In this document: positions 8,530 to 17,098 of the stretch, piece by piece
How positions within the stretch are numbered: position 1 is the first letter of the stretch
Layout of the letters: each line of letters begins with the position of its first letter
Assembly: GCA_947461205.1 (NCBI GenBank)
Contig: CANHJG010000029.1
Span: 1-47,071 of the forward strand
Direction: 5' to 3'
Origin: Opitutia bacterium
Lineage (GTDB): Bacteria; Verrucomicrobiota; Verrucomicrobiia; Opitutales; Opitutaceae
DNA: 47,071 nucleotides
Notes under the pieces: generated by a model
Database searches by the model: none
What the model saw: the letters and a program-made list of their open reading frames with translations, nothing else
What the model was told of the DNA's origin: nothing
Program-made: the position numbers and the translations under genes

Positions 8530-9471
8530 ATGAAACCCCGCGCCCTTTTCCTCCTCGCTCTCCTCCCCGCCTGCCCCCTGCTCCAGTCCCAGGAAGCCCC
8601 GGCCGCGCTGTCCAGCCCCGCCACCACGCCGGCCGCCGACCTCGAAGCCTTGGTCGGCCAAGTCCGCGCCAAGCTCCGCGCAGCTCCCCCCACGGCCACG
8701 GGCCTCGCGCCGGAACTCGCCGCGTTCGACGCCCTCCTCGCCAAGTATCGCAACCGCAAGGACGACGACGTCGCCCAGATCCTCTACATGCAGGCGGCCC
8801 TCCATGGCGAAGTGCTCAAGGATGCCGCCAAAATGGAAACGCTCTTCGCGCGGCTCAAGACCGACTTCCCCGGCACGAAGGCCGCCGCCGCCGCTGATGC
8901 CTCGCTCGCCTCCCTCGAACGGCGCGCCAAGGCCCAGGCAACCTCCGCCGCACTCGTCGGCCAGCCCGCACCCCAGCTCCATTTCCAGTGGTCCACCCGC
9001 CCCGGCCTCAAGACGCTCGCCGACCTCAAAGGCAAGGTCGTCGTTCTCGATTTCTGGGCCACCTGGTGCGGCCCCTGCGTCGCCTCCTTTCCCCAGATCC
9101 GCGAACTGGCCGCCCATTACCGGGGCTTGGACGTCGTCGTCGTTGGTGTCACCAGCCTCCAGGGTTCCGTGACCGGACTCGAGCCACAGCGCATCGACAC
9201 GAAGGGCGACCCCCAGAAAGAAATGGCCCTGATGACCGACTACATCAAAGCGAAGGACATCACGTGGACGGTCGCCTTCAGCGAAGAGCAAGTGTTCAAC
9301 CCCGACTACGGGATTACCGGCATCCCGCACCTCGTAATCATCGCGCCCGACGGCTCGCTCCGCCACACCGGCCTCCATCCCGCCCTGCCGCACGCCGAGA
9401 AAGTCGAAAAAATCGACGCCCTGCTGCGCGAATTCAAACTGCCCGTGGTCGCACTTGCGCCCGCCAAGTAG
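8530..9471 (+). CDS. Secreted TlpA-like thiol-disulfide oxidoreductase
   Basis: 313 codons. Residues 1-20 form a signal peptide; the LLPAC sequence ending at Cys15 could be a lipobox, although proline at -2 is unusual, so lipoprotein or periplasmic location are both possible. Residues 35-140 are a helical, alanine-rich segment with no family I can name. Residues about 143-300 are a thioredoxin fold of the TlpA/ResA type, with VVVLDFWATWCGPC holding the active site C180-GP-C183 and the cis-proline segment GITGIPHLVII at about 263-273. Such proteins reduce or exchange disulfides in the envelope, often for cytochrome c maturation. No cytochrome maturation gene is adjacent, so the partner is unknown. 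The 211 bp upstream hold nothing I recognise. Confidence 0.88.
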   Translation: MKPRALFLLALLPACPLLQSQEAPAALSSPATTPAADLEALVGQVRAKLRAAPPTATGLAPELAAFDALLAKYRNRKDDDVAQILYMQAALHGEVLKDAAKMETLFARLKTDFPGTKAAAAADASLASLERRAKAQATSAALVGQPAPQLHFQWSTRPGLKTLADLKGKVVVLDFWATWCGPCVASFPQIRELAAHYRGLDVVVVGVTSLQGSVTGLEPQRIDTKGDPQKEMALMTDYIKAKDITWTVAFSEEQVFNPDYGITGIPHLVIIAPDGSLRHTGLHPALPHAEKVEKIDALLREFKLPVVALAPAK

Positions 9472-9611
9472 CCGCGCGCGTTTCCGGCCCCACCCGGTTT
9501 CCCCTTCGCGCCCGCCGGACGACAGCGGCCCGCGCGGTCGGCCGCAAAAACTGCGCACATCCCGGCAAGAATCGCGGAGTAAACCGAGCGCTTCTCGGGC
9601 ATCGTTGCCCC

Positions 9612-10046
9612 ATGAAGACGATTTTGGCCCCCATCGACTTTTCGCCCGCCAGCAACGCGGTCGTCGCGCAGGCCACCGCCCTCGCCCAAACCATCCAGGC
9701 CCGCCTAGTCCTGCTCAGCGTCGTGCAGCCCCCGGTCATCTCCAGTGACTACGGTCCGCTGGTGGATAATATCGCCGAAATTATCGCCGCCGCCGAACGC
9801 TCCGCGGCCGAGCGCCTCGAAAAAATCCGCACCCACGTGGCGGGCGACGCGCTCGCCGTCGAAACCGAACTCGCTGGCGGGTCCCCCGTGCAGGCCATCG
9901 TCGACGCCGCGGCCCGCTTCGGCGCCGATTTCATCGTGATGGGTTCGCACGGCCACAACGCCCTCTACGATCTCGTCATCGGCAGCACCACGCACGGCGT
10001 CCTCAAACGCGCCAAGTGCCCCGTCCTCATCATTCCGGCGACCTGA
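9612..10046 (+). CDS. Universal stress protein, UspA family
   Basis: 144 codons from ATG 9612, where the family N-terminus MKTILAPIDFSPASNAVV begins; the frame is open upstream, but that sequence overlaps the preceding gene and is not protein-like. The C-terminal ATP-binding motif G-x2-G-x9-G-S/T is intact in GSHGHNALYDLVIGST (about residues 113-128), so it belongs to the ATP-binding UspA subgroup rather than the UspA/G type without nucleotide. Single-domain proteins of this family are cytoplasmic dimers that accumulate in starvation and oxidative or envelope stress. It is followed 67 bp later by a DksA/TraR-like gene on the same strand, a plausible stress-response pairing. Confidence 0.93.
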   Translation: MKTILAPIDFSPASNAVVAQATALAQTIQARLVLLSVVQPPVISSDYGPLVDNIAEIIAAAERSAAERLEKIRTHVAGDALAVETELAGGSPVQAIVDAAARFGADFIVMGSHGHNALYDLVIGSTTHGVLKRAKCPVLIIPAT

Positions 10047-10113
10047 CGCCGGGGCGCGTCGACCCGCCGCGTCGCGTCGTCGCCCCTCCTTCATCGCGGT
10101 CCCCTCTTTCGCC

Positions 10114-10503
10114 ATGAAATCCCGTCCCGCTCCGCTCCCCGGCGCCGCCGATCCCGGCGCGTCCATTCCGGCCAAGTGGCACTGGCACCTGCAAACTCTT
10201 CTCCGGCTCCGCGCCCGGCTCCAACGTCAATCGAAGGAGCACCTTTCCGAGGCCGAACTCCCCCGTCACACCGACAACGACTTTGTCGCGCTCGCCAGCG
10301 ACACGAGCGAGTTCGAAAGCCTGATTAGCGAGGTCAACTCCGAGGCCCATCTTCTCGCCGAAGTCGAGTCCGCCCTGCAGCGCCTGCGCCTCGGCACCTA
10401 CGGTAGCTGTGAGGCGACTCAAACCCCGATACCCGCCGCACGTCTCAAAGCGGTTCCTTGGACGCGTTTCAGCCGCGAAGCCGCCGACCGCTTGGACCGC
10501 TAG
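10114..10503 (+). CDS. DksA/TraR-family protein with degenerate zinc finger
   Basis: 129 codons. Residues about 25-95 form a helical hairpin rich in acidic and leucine residues, ending in EVESALQRLRLGTYGSCEAT. The following TPIPAARLKAVPWTRF is the characteristic C-terminal zinc-finger region of DksA/TraR proteins ('GTYG-x-C-x-x-C-G-x-x-I-P-x-x-R-L-x-A-x-P-x-x-x-x-C-x-x-C'). In the normal family four cysteines bind zinc; here only the first is present, with the others replaced (Thr for the second, and Ser-Arg-Glu-Ala-like sequence at the second pair). Family members bind the RNA polymerase secondary channel with or without ppGpp. Zinc-independent DksA variants are known, so loss of cysteines need not mean loss of function. 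The hairpin tip residues could not be judged confidently. Confidence 0.75.
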   Translation: MKSRPAPLPGAADPGASIPAKWHWHLQTLLRLRARLQRQSKEHLSEAELPRHTDNDFVALASDTSEFESLISEVNSEAHLLAEVESALQRLRLGTYGSCEATQTPIPAARLKAVPWTRFSREAADRLDR

Positions 10504-10535
10504 TCCCGCCGCCCGCCACCGGCCCGTGCACGGGC

Positions 10536-11090
10536 TCAGACCACGACATCGGGTTCCCGCGGCGACGTCAGGAGCGGCCACTCGGTCGGGTGTTCAACCA
10601 CCAACGGGAACACCGGGTCGTGTGCGCCCGGAAGGCCGATTTCGTGCTGGATCCGCGGCAACCTGACCCCCGTGCGCACGAAACCCACCGGACAGGTGAC
10701 GAGGCCGTGCGCAGCCAGCATCAGATTCTGCGCGGCGAGGCAGACGGTCTCCGCCAAACTCCGGCCCGGTTCCTTCGCACCTTTCACCCGCAGTGCCGGC
10801 GCCCCGTGAAACACGTCCTACCCCGGATCGCCCACGGGGTCCGGGTGCTCGGGCAACTCAAACAACGGCGGCAACGTCGCCTGCACCTGCGCCTTGATCA
10901 GGCCCGAAAACGTCCACCGGCACAGCCGCCCGCACTCCACCGCGAACGATCACGACTGCAGTTTCAGCCCCCTGGGCGCCTGCACCGCCGCCGCGATGAT
11001 TTCATCCCACCATTCCGCTGCGACCTCGCGGTCCTCAAAACGACGCACCGTGCGCCGGTGGTCGATGGCCTCCATCCGTTCCATGGCCAT
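10536..11090 (-). pseudogene. Nitroreductase-family protein, broken by two in-frame stops
   Basis: One minus-strand frame carries a recognisable nitroreductase along its whole length. It starts at ATG 11075 (or 11090) with MEAIDHRRTVRRFEDREV, the FMN-binding 'R-R-S/T-x-R-x-F' N-terminus. It continues through AAVQAPRGLKLQS to an in-frame TGA at 10950-10952, then SFAVECGRLCRWTFSG to a TAG at 10818-10820. The third part reads DVFHGAPALRVKG, then AAQNLMLAAHGLVTCPVGF with the conserved 'A-A-x-N-x-x-L-A-A-x-x-x-G' motif, and stops at 10536-10538. No frameshift is needed. Each stop stands where a TGG tryptophan would fit and differs from it by one G-to-A change. Two nonsense codons make this almost certainly a recent pseudogene. 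Family members reduce quinones or nitro compounds using FMN. Confidence 0.75.
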
Positions 11091-11245
11091 GGGGATCGGA
11101 TCCAGCGACGACCACCGAACCGCGCGAACCTTTCTCTCCCGCGCCGACGTGGCCCTGAGATTTTGCAGATTGGTCGGCATAGTTTGCCGTCGGGGCACCC
11201 GCCTCGCCCCCTCCCCCGCCTGCCCCTTCCCCCGCCTGCCGCGCG

Positions 11246-12577
11246 TCAACGCCCGGCGCGGCGCTGGGTTGGAATCCGCGGCGTCAGCGGAAAATAGTCC
11301 ACGGGCTCGGCGGGTGCCACGGGCGCCGACGCCGGCTTCGTCGCCACCCCGCCGGCCGCCTCGCGCCGCCGATCCTTTTTGCTTTTCCGTTTCCCCTTCA
11401 CGCCGCCGGTCGTGGGCGCCAGCGGCGGCGCGGTCTCGCACGGCTCGAAGCCCGCGATCTGTTCGCGCGTCACATCGAGGCGGTTGCGTTTCTCGATCAG
11501 CCGAAAGTGAGCGTCGGTCTCCGCACTGATGAAGCTCACCGCCGTGCCGCTTTCCCCGGCACGCCCCGTGCGGCCGATCCGGTGCGGGTAATCCACGGGC
11601 GAGCGAGGCAGATCGTAGTTCACCACGACCGGCAGCTGCGCGATGTCGAGGCCGCGGGCGGCCACGTCGGTCGCCACGAGCACGCGCATCCGCGACGCTT
11701 TGAAATCGGCCAGAGCCGTCGTGCGCGCGCCCTGGCTAAGTTCGCCGTGGAGTGCGACGGCCTCAATCCCGGCGCGACGCAGTTTTTCCGCGACGTGCTC
11801 GGTCGCATATTTCGTCGCCACGAAAACCAGCACCCTCGGCCAAGCGTGAAACTCGATCAGATTGCGCAGCAGCTGCGTGCGTTGCGGCGCGTCCACTTCG
11901 ATCGCGCGGTGGACAATATCCGGGGTATCGGCCGCGGTCGCCGGCAGCTCGATGCGCGTCGGATCGCGCAGCAGGCTCTCCGCGAAACTCCACACCGCCG
12001 GGGGAAACGTCGCCGAAAAAAACAACGTCTGCCGCTGCGCCGGCAGCCGCGCGAGGATGCTTGCGAGCTCGTCCGCAAATCCCAGCGCAAACAGCCGGTC
12101 CGCCTCGTCGAGCACGAGCGTCGCCACCGTAGCGAGCGACACGGCGTTGTGCGCCATCAGGTCGAGCAGCCGGCCCGGCGTCGCCACCAGAATGTCCGCG
12201 CCGCCGCCGAGCGCCAGCATCTGCGGGTTGATGGACACCCCGCCATAGACCACCAGCGTCTTCAGCGCGGGCTCCGGCAGGTAGCGCCCGTAGTCGCGAA
12301 ACGCGTCGCCGATCTGCGCCGCCAACTCACGCGTCGGCACGAGCACCAGCGCCCGCACGAACCGCCCGCGCTCGCGGTGCGTCCCGGCGAGCCGTTGCAG
12401 CAGCGGCAGCGCAAACGCCGCCGTCTTGCCCGAGCCCGTCTGCGCCGAGGCCCAGACGTCGCCTCCGCGCAAGACCGCCGGAATGGCCGCCGCCTGGATC
12501 GGCGTGGCCTCACGGTAGTTTCGCTCGGAGATGCCCCGGAGTAGCGGCGCCGACAGACCCAGACTGGAAAATGACAT
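11246..12577 (-). CDS. DEAD-box ATP-dependent RNA helicase, RhlE-like
   Basis: 443 codons from ATG 12577 (MSFSSLGLSAPLLRGI, the Q-motif region); the extra upstream codons in frame are not family-like. All superfamily 2 helicase motifs are present: GTGSGKT-type motif I as AQTGSGKT (45-52), PTRELAAQ, TPGRLLDL, DEAD in VLDEADRLF, SATFP, then in the second RecA domain ATDVAARGLDIAQ and HRIGRTGRAG. The C-terminal tail is rich in lysine and arginine (KGKRKSKKDRRRE), typical of RhlE-type proteins and likely to bind RNA. Such proteins remodel rRNA precursors or mRNA during ribosome assembly or degradation, especially in the cold. The gene stands alone between a pseudogene and a glutathione peroxidase on the same strand. 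Confidence 0.93.
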   Translation of the reverse strand: MSFSSLGLSAPLLRGISERNYREATPIQAAAIPAVLRGGDVWASAQTGSGKTAAFALPLLQRLAGTHRERGRFVRALVLVPTRELAAQIGDAFRDYGRYLPEPALKTLVVYGGVSINPQMLALGGGADILVATPGRLLDLMAHNAVSLATVATLVLDEADRLFALGFADELASILARLPAQRQTLFFSATFPPAVWSFAESLLRDPTRIELPATAADTPDIVHRAIEVDAPQRTQLLRNLIEFHAWPRVLVFVATKYATEHVAEKLRRAGIEAVALHGELSQGARTTALADFKASRMRVLVATDVAARGLDIAQLPVVVNYDLPRSPVDYPHRIGRTGRAGESGTAVSFISAETDAHFRLIEKRNRLDVTREQIAGFEPCETAPPLAPTTGGVKGKRKSKKDRRREAAGGVATKPASAPVAPAEPVDYFPLTPRIPTQRRAGR

Positions 12578-12674
12578 CCTCCAGCGATGACCGCCGCCAC
12601 CCAACGAGGGAAACCTTTATTCGCGGCGGTTCCCAGGGGCCCCGCCGCCCGCATCCGGCGTCGGCGGGTCCGCC

Positions 12675-13220
12675 CTACTTCGCCGCCAACGCGGTCTCGA
12701 TCGCCTTGATCACCGCGGGCGAGTCCGGTTCGGCGCCGGAGTCGAACCGCTGCAGAATCGTGCCGTCGCGCCCGACGAGAAACTTATTGAAGTTCCACTT
12801 AATGTTGCCGGGAAACGGAGAACCCTTGCCGGCGAGCGCAGCGTAGAGCGGGTGGCGGTTCGCCCCGTTCACCTCGATTTTGTCAAACAGCGGAAACGTC
12901 ACGCGAAACGTCGTGCGGCAAAATTCCTTGATCTCCGCGTTGGTGCCGGACTCCTGTTCGCCAAATTGATTGCACGGAAAGCCCAGCACCGTGAGCCCCT
13001 GCGCCTGGTATTTTTTATACACGGCTTCGAGCCCTTGGTATTGCCCCGTATAGCCGCAGGCCGACGCGACGTTCACGATCAGCAGCACCCGGCCCTTCAG
13101 CGGCGCAAGCGTGGCCGCGGTGCCGTCGATGTCTTTGACGGCAATTTCGTAGAGCGATTCGGCGCGGAGGGTCATGAGCGGGAGGATAAGCAGCACAGCA
13201 AGGCGGAGCAAGTTTCTCAT
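12675..13220 (-). CDS. Glutathione peroxidase family protein, exported
   Basis: 181 codons from ATG 13220. Residues 1-20 (MRNLLRLAVLLILPLMTLRA) look like a signal peptide, so the mature protein probably acts in the periplasm. The peroxidatic residue is cysteine, C55 in NVASACGYTGQY, where animal enzymes have selenocysteine. The second conserved box GFPCNQFGEQESG (about 83-95) gives the catalytic Gln and a resolving-type Cys, and IKWNFNKFLV supplies the catalytic Trp and Asn. Bacterial homologues with Cys usually take electrons from thioredoxin rather than glutathione and reduce lipid or organic hydroperoxides. The gene is divergent from the large PVC-type protein, with 114 bp between the starts. 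Confidence 0.92.
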   Translation of the reverse strand: MRNLLRLAVLLILPLMTLRAESLYEIAVKDIDGTAATLAPLKGRVLLIVNVASACGYTGQYQGLEAVYKKYQAQGLTVLGFPCNQFGEQESGTNAEIKEFCRTTFRVTFPLFDKIEVNGANRHPLYAALAGKGSPFPGNIKWNFNKFLVGRDGTILQRFDSGAEPDSPAVIKAIETALAAK

Positions 13221-13334
13221 CCCGCGACCACGGCGCGCGATTGCCGCCCTGTCAAATCCGCGTTGCATCGGCCTCCCCGGCGCTTTTTTCGTGCGGACCT
13301 TCCGCCACCGCCCCAACGTCTACCCGCTCCTCCG

Positions 13335-16325
13335 ATGCGTTCCTCTCTCCCCGGTTGTCTCGTCGCGCTCCTCCTTGCTGCGTCCGCTGCCCGCGCTCCG
13401 GGCGCGGCCGCGACCCAATCGCCCGCCACCGCCCTCCGCCCCTCGGCCGACCTCGCCGTCGATCTCGTACTGCAGGAGCCCGTCGTCGCACAGCCCGTGT
13501 TCCTCAACTTCGACGAACGCGGCCGGATGTGGGTCGTCCAATACCTGCAATACCCCGCCCCCGCCGGCCTGACCGCCGTCGCCCACGATAGCTACTGGCG
13601 CACCGTCTACGACCGGAAAAAACCTGCCCCGCCCTATGACACACCGGCGACGCAGGCCTTTCGCGGGCAAGATAAAATTACGATCCACGAAGATGTGCGC
13701 GGCGACGGCTCGTTCGCGAAAACCACGACATTTATCGAAGGCCTGAACATCACCACGGCCGTGTGCCGCGGACGCGGCGGCGTGTGGGTGTTGAGCCCGC
13801 CGCACCTCCTCTTCTACGCCGATGCCAACCGCGACGACGTTCCCGACGGCCCGCCCGTCGTACACCTCGAGGGCTTCAATCTCGAGGACACCCACTCCAT
13901 CGCCAACTCACTCCGCTGGGGCCCCGACGGTTGGCTGTATGGTGCGATCGGTTCGACGGTGACCGCCGACATCGCGCGCCCCGGCCTCGACCGCTCTCCC
14001 CTGACCCACATCACCGGGCAGGCCATCTGGCGCTACGATCCGGCCACGCGGCGCTTCGAAGTTTTCGCGGAGGGTGGCGGCAACGCCTTTGGCTGCGAAA
14101 TCGACGCCAAGGGCCGCGTCTTCTCCGGGCACAACGGCGGCGATACGCGCGGCTTTCACTACGTCCAGGGCGGCTTCCTCCAAAAAGGCTTCGGCAAACA
14201 CGGCGAACTCTCGAATCCCTACGCGTTCGGCTATTTCCTGCCAATGAAGCACGGGCCCGTAAAACGTTTCACGCACAACTTCATCGTCTACGAGGGCGGC
14301 TCCCTCCCGGAACGCCTGCACGGGAAACTCATCGGCCTCGACCCGATCAACCGCTATCTGCCCCTCGCCCACCTCAGCCCGCGCGGCGCGACGTTTGCGA
14401 CCCGGGACGTCGACGCCGTGCTGCGTTCCGACGATCCCCTGTTTCGACCGGTCGACCTCAAACACGGTCCCGACGGCGCGATCTACGTCGCCGACTGGCA
14501 TGACTCCGTCATCAATCATTTTTTGAATCGCGAGGGCGAGACCGCGCGCGACGACGGACGCATCTACCGTATCCGTGGCGTCGACACCAAGCCCGGCGTC
14601 GCGGTCGGCGACCTCACCCAAAAGACCTCCCCCGCCCTCGTCGAACTCCTCCGCCATGAGAACCGGTGGCTGCGGGAAACGGTGTTGCAGGTCCTCGGCG
14701 ACCGTCGCGACGCGGCCCTGATCGCGCCCCTGCGGCACGCGGTGCGCACCGGCACGGGTCAGTTCGCGCTCGAGGCGCTGTGGGCGCTCAACCTCAGCGG
14801 CGGCTTTGACGAGACCTTCGCCCGCGAAACCTTCGCTCACGCCGACCCGTTTGTGCGCCTGTGGAGCGCCCGCCTCGTCGGTGACACCGGCGCGGCGAGC
14901 GCCGAAACGGTCCGCGGCCTCGTCGCGCTCGCCACGCGCGAACCCCACGTCGAGGCGCGCAGCCAACTCGCCGCCTCCGCCCAGCGTCTGCCCGCGACCG
15001 CCGCCCTGCCCCTCGTGCGCGCCCTCCTTGCGCACGACGAAGACGCCGACGATCCGTATCTTCCGCTGCAACTGTGGTGGGCCGTTGAAAAACAATGCGC
15101 GGGCGACCGCGCCGCCGTCGTCGCCTTTTTCGCGGAACCGGCCCTGTGGCAATCCGCCCTCGTCACGCAACACCTCGGCGCCCGCGTCATGCGGCGCTTC
15201 GCCGCCGCCGGCGGAGCCGAAAACTGGCAGACGTGCGCCACACTCCTCCGTCAGGCCCCCGATGCCCCGGCCCGACAAACGCTGATGACCGGATTCGGCC
15301 AGGCCTTCGAGGGCCGGGCCCTGCCCTCGCTGCCCGAGGAACTCGTCACGGCGATCGTCCAATCGGGCCACGCTTCGCTCGCCCTGCGCGTCCGCCAACA
15401 TGACGCGGAGGCCGTCGCCGCGGCGCTCACGCTCATGGCCAACCCCAAGGCCCCGCCCCTCGAACGCCTGCGGCTCACGACCGTCTTCGGCGAAGTGCCC
15501 GACGCCCGCGCGCTCCCCGTGCTCATGGCTCTCCTGAACGACACCCATGCTCCCGTCCGGCAAGCCGCCATCGCCGCCGCTTCCGCCTACGACGACCCGG
15601 CACTCACCCGCGCGATCATCGCGAGCTACCCCACGTTTTCCGCCGAACAAAAAGACACCGCGCAGTCCGTCCTCGGCAGCCGCGTCCCCGGCGCCACCGC
15701 GCTGCTCGACGCCGTCGAAGACGGCCGGATCCCCGCGAAAACGATTCGCGCGGAAATCGGCGAACAACTGCAATTGCTCAACCACGCCCCGCTCACCGCC
15801 CGCAGCATCAAGCTCCTCGGCCAGCCCGCCGTGCCCGGCACCGGCGAAGCCGCCCAGGAACTCGCCCGCGTGCTCGGCGTCGTGTCCTCCGGCCGGGGCG
15901 GCAGTCCCTATCGCGGCCGCGTGCTTTTCCAGCAGGCCTGCGCCGCGTGCCACAGTTTTCACGCCAGCGGCGGCGACCTCGGCCCGGATCTCACCCCGCT
16001 CAAACGCGACGACCTCACCTCGCTCATTCTGGCCGTCGTCAACCCCAGCGCGGAAATCCGCGAGGGCTACGAGGCGTTCGTCGTCACGACCGCCGCCGGC
16101 GCCGTGCGCGTGGGCTTCCTCGCTGCGCAAGATCCGCAACGCGTCACGTTGCGCGATATGACGGGCGTCAACGCGACTCTCGAGCGCACCGCCATCGCCA
16201 CGATTAAGCCGCTCGGCCGTTCCCTCATGCCCGAAGGATTGCTCACCGGCCGCACCGAGCAGGAATTGCGCGATCTGTTCGCCTACCTCCGCATCAACCA
16301 ACCGCTCGTCGGCGCGGAAAAATAG
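13335..16325 (+). CDS. Large secreted PVC-type haem-binding protein: membrane-bound dehydrogenase-like propeller, HEAT repeats, cytochrome c
   Basis: 996 codons from ATG 13335, which opens a signal peptide (MRSSLPGCLVALLLAASAARA); the long open frame upstream is antisense to the peroxidase gene. Residues about 45-415 form a beta-propeller of the 'putative membrane-bound dehydrogenase' type, with FDERGRMWVVQYLQYP near its start and KHGPDGAIYVADWHD near its end. Residues about 430-830 are alpha-helical HEAT-like repeats. The last part is a PVC-type haem-binding domain with C869-AA-C872-H873 (the c-type haem motif) followed by GGDLGPDLTPLKR, VNPSAEIREGYEAF and a closing LRDLFAYL. This architecture is abundant in Planctomycetes and Verrucomicrobia and is thought to oxidise sugars or alcohols in the periplasm. 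The natural substrate of such proteins is generally unknown. Confidence 0.9.
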   Translation: MRSSLPGCLVALLLAASAARAPGAAATQSPATALRPSADLAVDLVLQEPVVAQPVFLNFDERGRMWVVQYLQYPAPAGLTAVAHDSYWRTVYDRKKPAPPYDTPATQAFRGQDKITIHEDVRGDGSFAKTTTFIEGLNITTAVCRGRGGVWVLSPPHLLFYADANRDDVPDGPPVVHLEGFNLEDTHSIANSLRWGPDGWLYGAIGSTVTADIARPGLDRSPLTHITGQAIWRYDPATRRFEVFAEGGGNAFGCEIDAKGRVFSGHNGGDTRGFHYVQGGFLQKGFGKHGELSNPYAFGYFLPMKHGPVKRFTHNFIVYEGGSLPERLHGKLIGLDPINRYLPLAHLSPRGATFATRDVDAVLRSDDPLFRPVDLKHGPDGAIYVADWHDSVINHFLNREGETARDDGRIYRIRGVDTKPGVAVGDLTQKTSPALVELLRHENRWLRETVLQVLGDRRDAALIAPLRHAVRTGTGQFALEALWALNLSGGFDETFARETFAHADPFVRLWSARLVGDTGAASAETVRGLVALATREPHVEARSQLAASAQRLPATAALPLVRALLAHDEDADDPYLPLQLWWAVEKQCAGDRAAVVAFFAEPALWQSALVTQHLGARVMRRFAAAGGAENWQTCATLLRQAPDAPARQTLMTGFGQAFEGRALPSLPEELVTAIVQSGHASLALRVRQHDAEAVAAALTLMANPKAPPLERLRLTTVFGEVPDARALPVLMALLNDTHAPVRQAAIAAASAYDDPALTRAIIASYPTFSAEQKDTAQSVLGSRVPGATALLDAVEDGRIPAKTIRAEIGEQLQLLNHAPLTARSIKLLGQPAVPGTGEAAQELARVLGVVSSGRGGSPYRGRVLFQQACAACHSFHASGGDLGPDLTPLKRDDLTSLILAVVNPSAEIREGYEAFVVTTAAGAVRVGFLAAQDPQRVTLRDMTGVNATLERTAIATIKPLGRSLMPEGLLTGRTEQELRDLFAYLRINQPLVGAEK

Positions 16326-17098
16326 ACCGGGCCGGCCGGCGCGCCTCGGCCGGCGCGGTGGTCAGTCGCCGCCGCCAAGGACCACCGGGCCCGCGCCGGC
16401 GCCCGACGCGGGCAATCACGCGACCCACGGCCCGCGACCGCCGGAGATCAGCAGGCCGAACCCAGGCCCGGGATGCCGTCGAGCCCGGAAAGGTCGCCCG
16501 CCTAAAAAGCCAGACGGGGACCTTCGGGGCGCAGCGGCAGACGTTCCCCTCGCCGCAGCGCGCGCGGCAAGCCGTGCAACGCATCAAAGACCTTGGGCGC
16601 TTCGATCGAAGCGCCCACGCGCTGGTTTCCTGCGGTCTCCGCAGCGAGTCGCCGGGCGAGCGCGGGCGTCGACCGCGGCCACGGCTCCCGTTGATCCGGC
16701 ACGGTCCCGGGGAGTGCGAGCAGGTCGGCGTCGCGCCAATCGGGCGGCAAATTCAATTTCAGATTTCCCCTCTCGGAGGCCGTAACCGCCGGCGCGGCCC
16801 ATTCCCCCGCAGCCACCAGAGCCGCCCGGGCGTTCGGGTCGGCCGGCGCTTCCCCCGCCGAGCGTTTCCATCAGCGCGTTGCATCAAACTCCCATGCGGG
16901 CTGATCCTGGGATGCGCCGTGACGCTGTTGGGCGCGTGAGCGCCGATCCCCGTGCGCCACGGTCGTCCCCCGATCGCCGTTGCCGCGGGCCGCGCTGTGG
17001 GCCGAAACCTCGACACCCGCGACCCGCAGGGCCTGCACTGACGGAGCGACCGTGCGGGCGACCGCGACCCGTCGCGCGCGGGCCCTGGCCGGTGCGCC
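16326..17098. other. 773-bp stretch without a convincing gene
   Basis: No frame on either strand gives a recognisable protein. The best candidate is one minus-strand frame that stays open from 16816 to 16502 and can be followed upstream past a single in-frame TGA at 16871-16873. It contains segments such as NLKLNLPPDWRDADLLALPG and EAPKVFDALHGLPRALRRG that read more like protein than the flanking frames. I could not assign a family. It may be a decayed gene. No hairpin with a T-tract was found after the PVC-type gene. Confidence 0.4.

Noticed and set aside
13908-16301. 797-codon minus-strand open frame under the PVC-type gene
   Set aside because: It is a shadow of the haem-binding protein gene with no recognisable domain.
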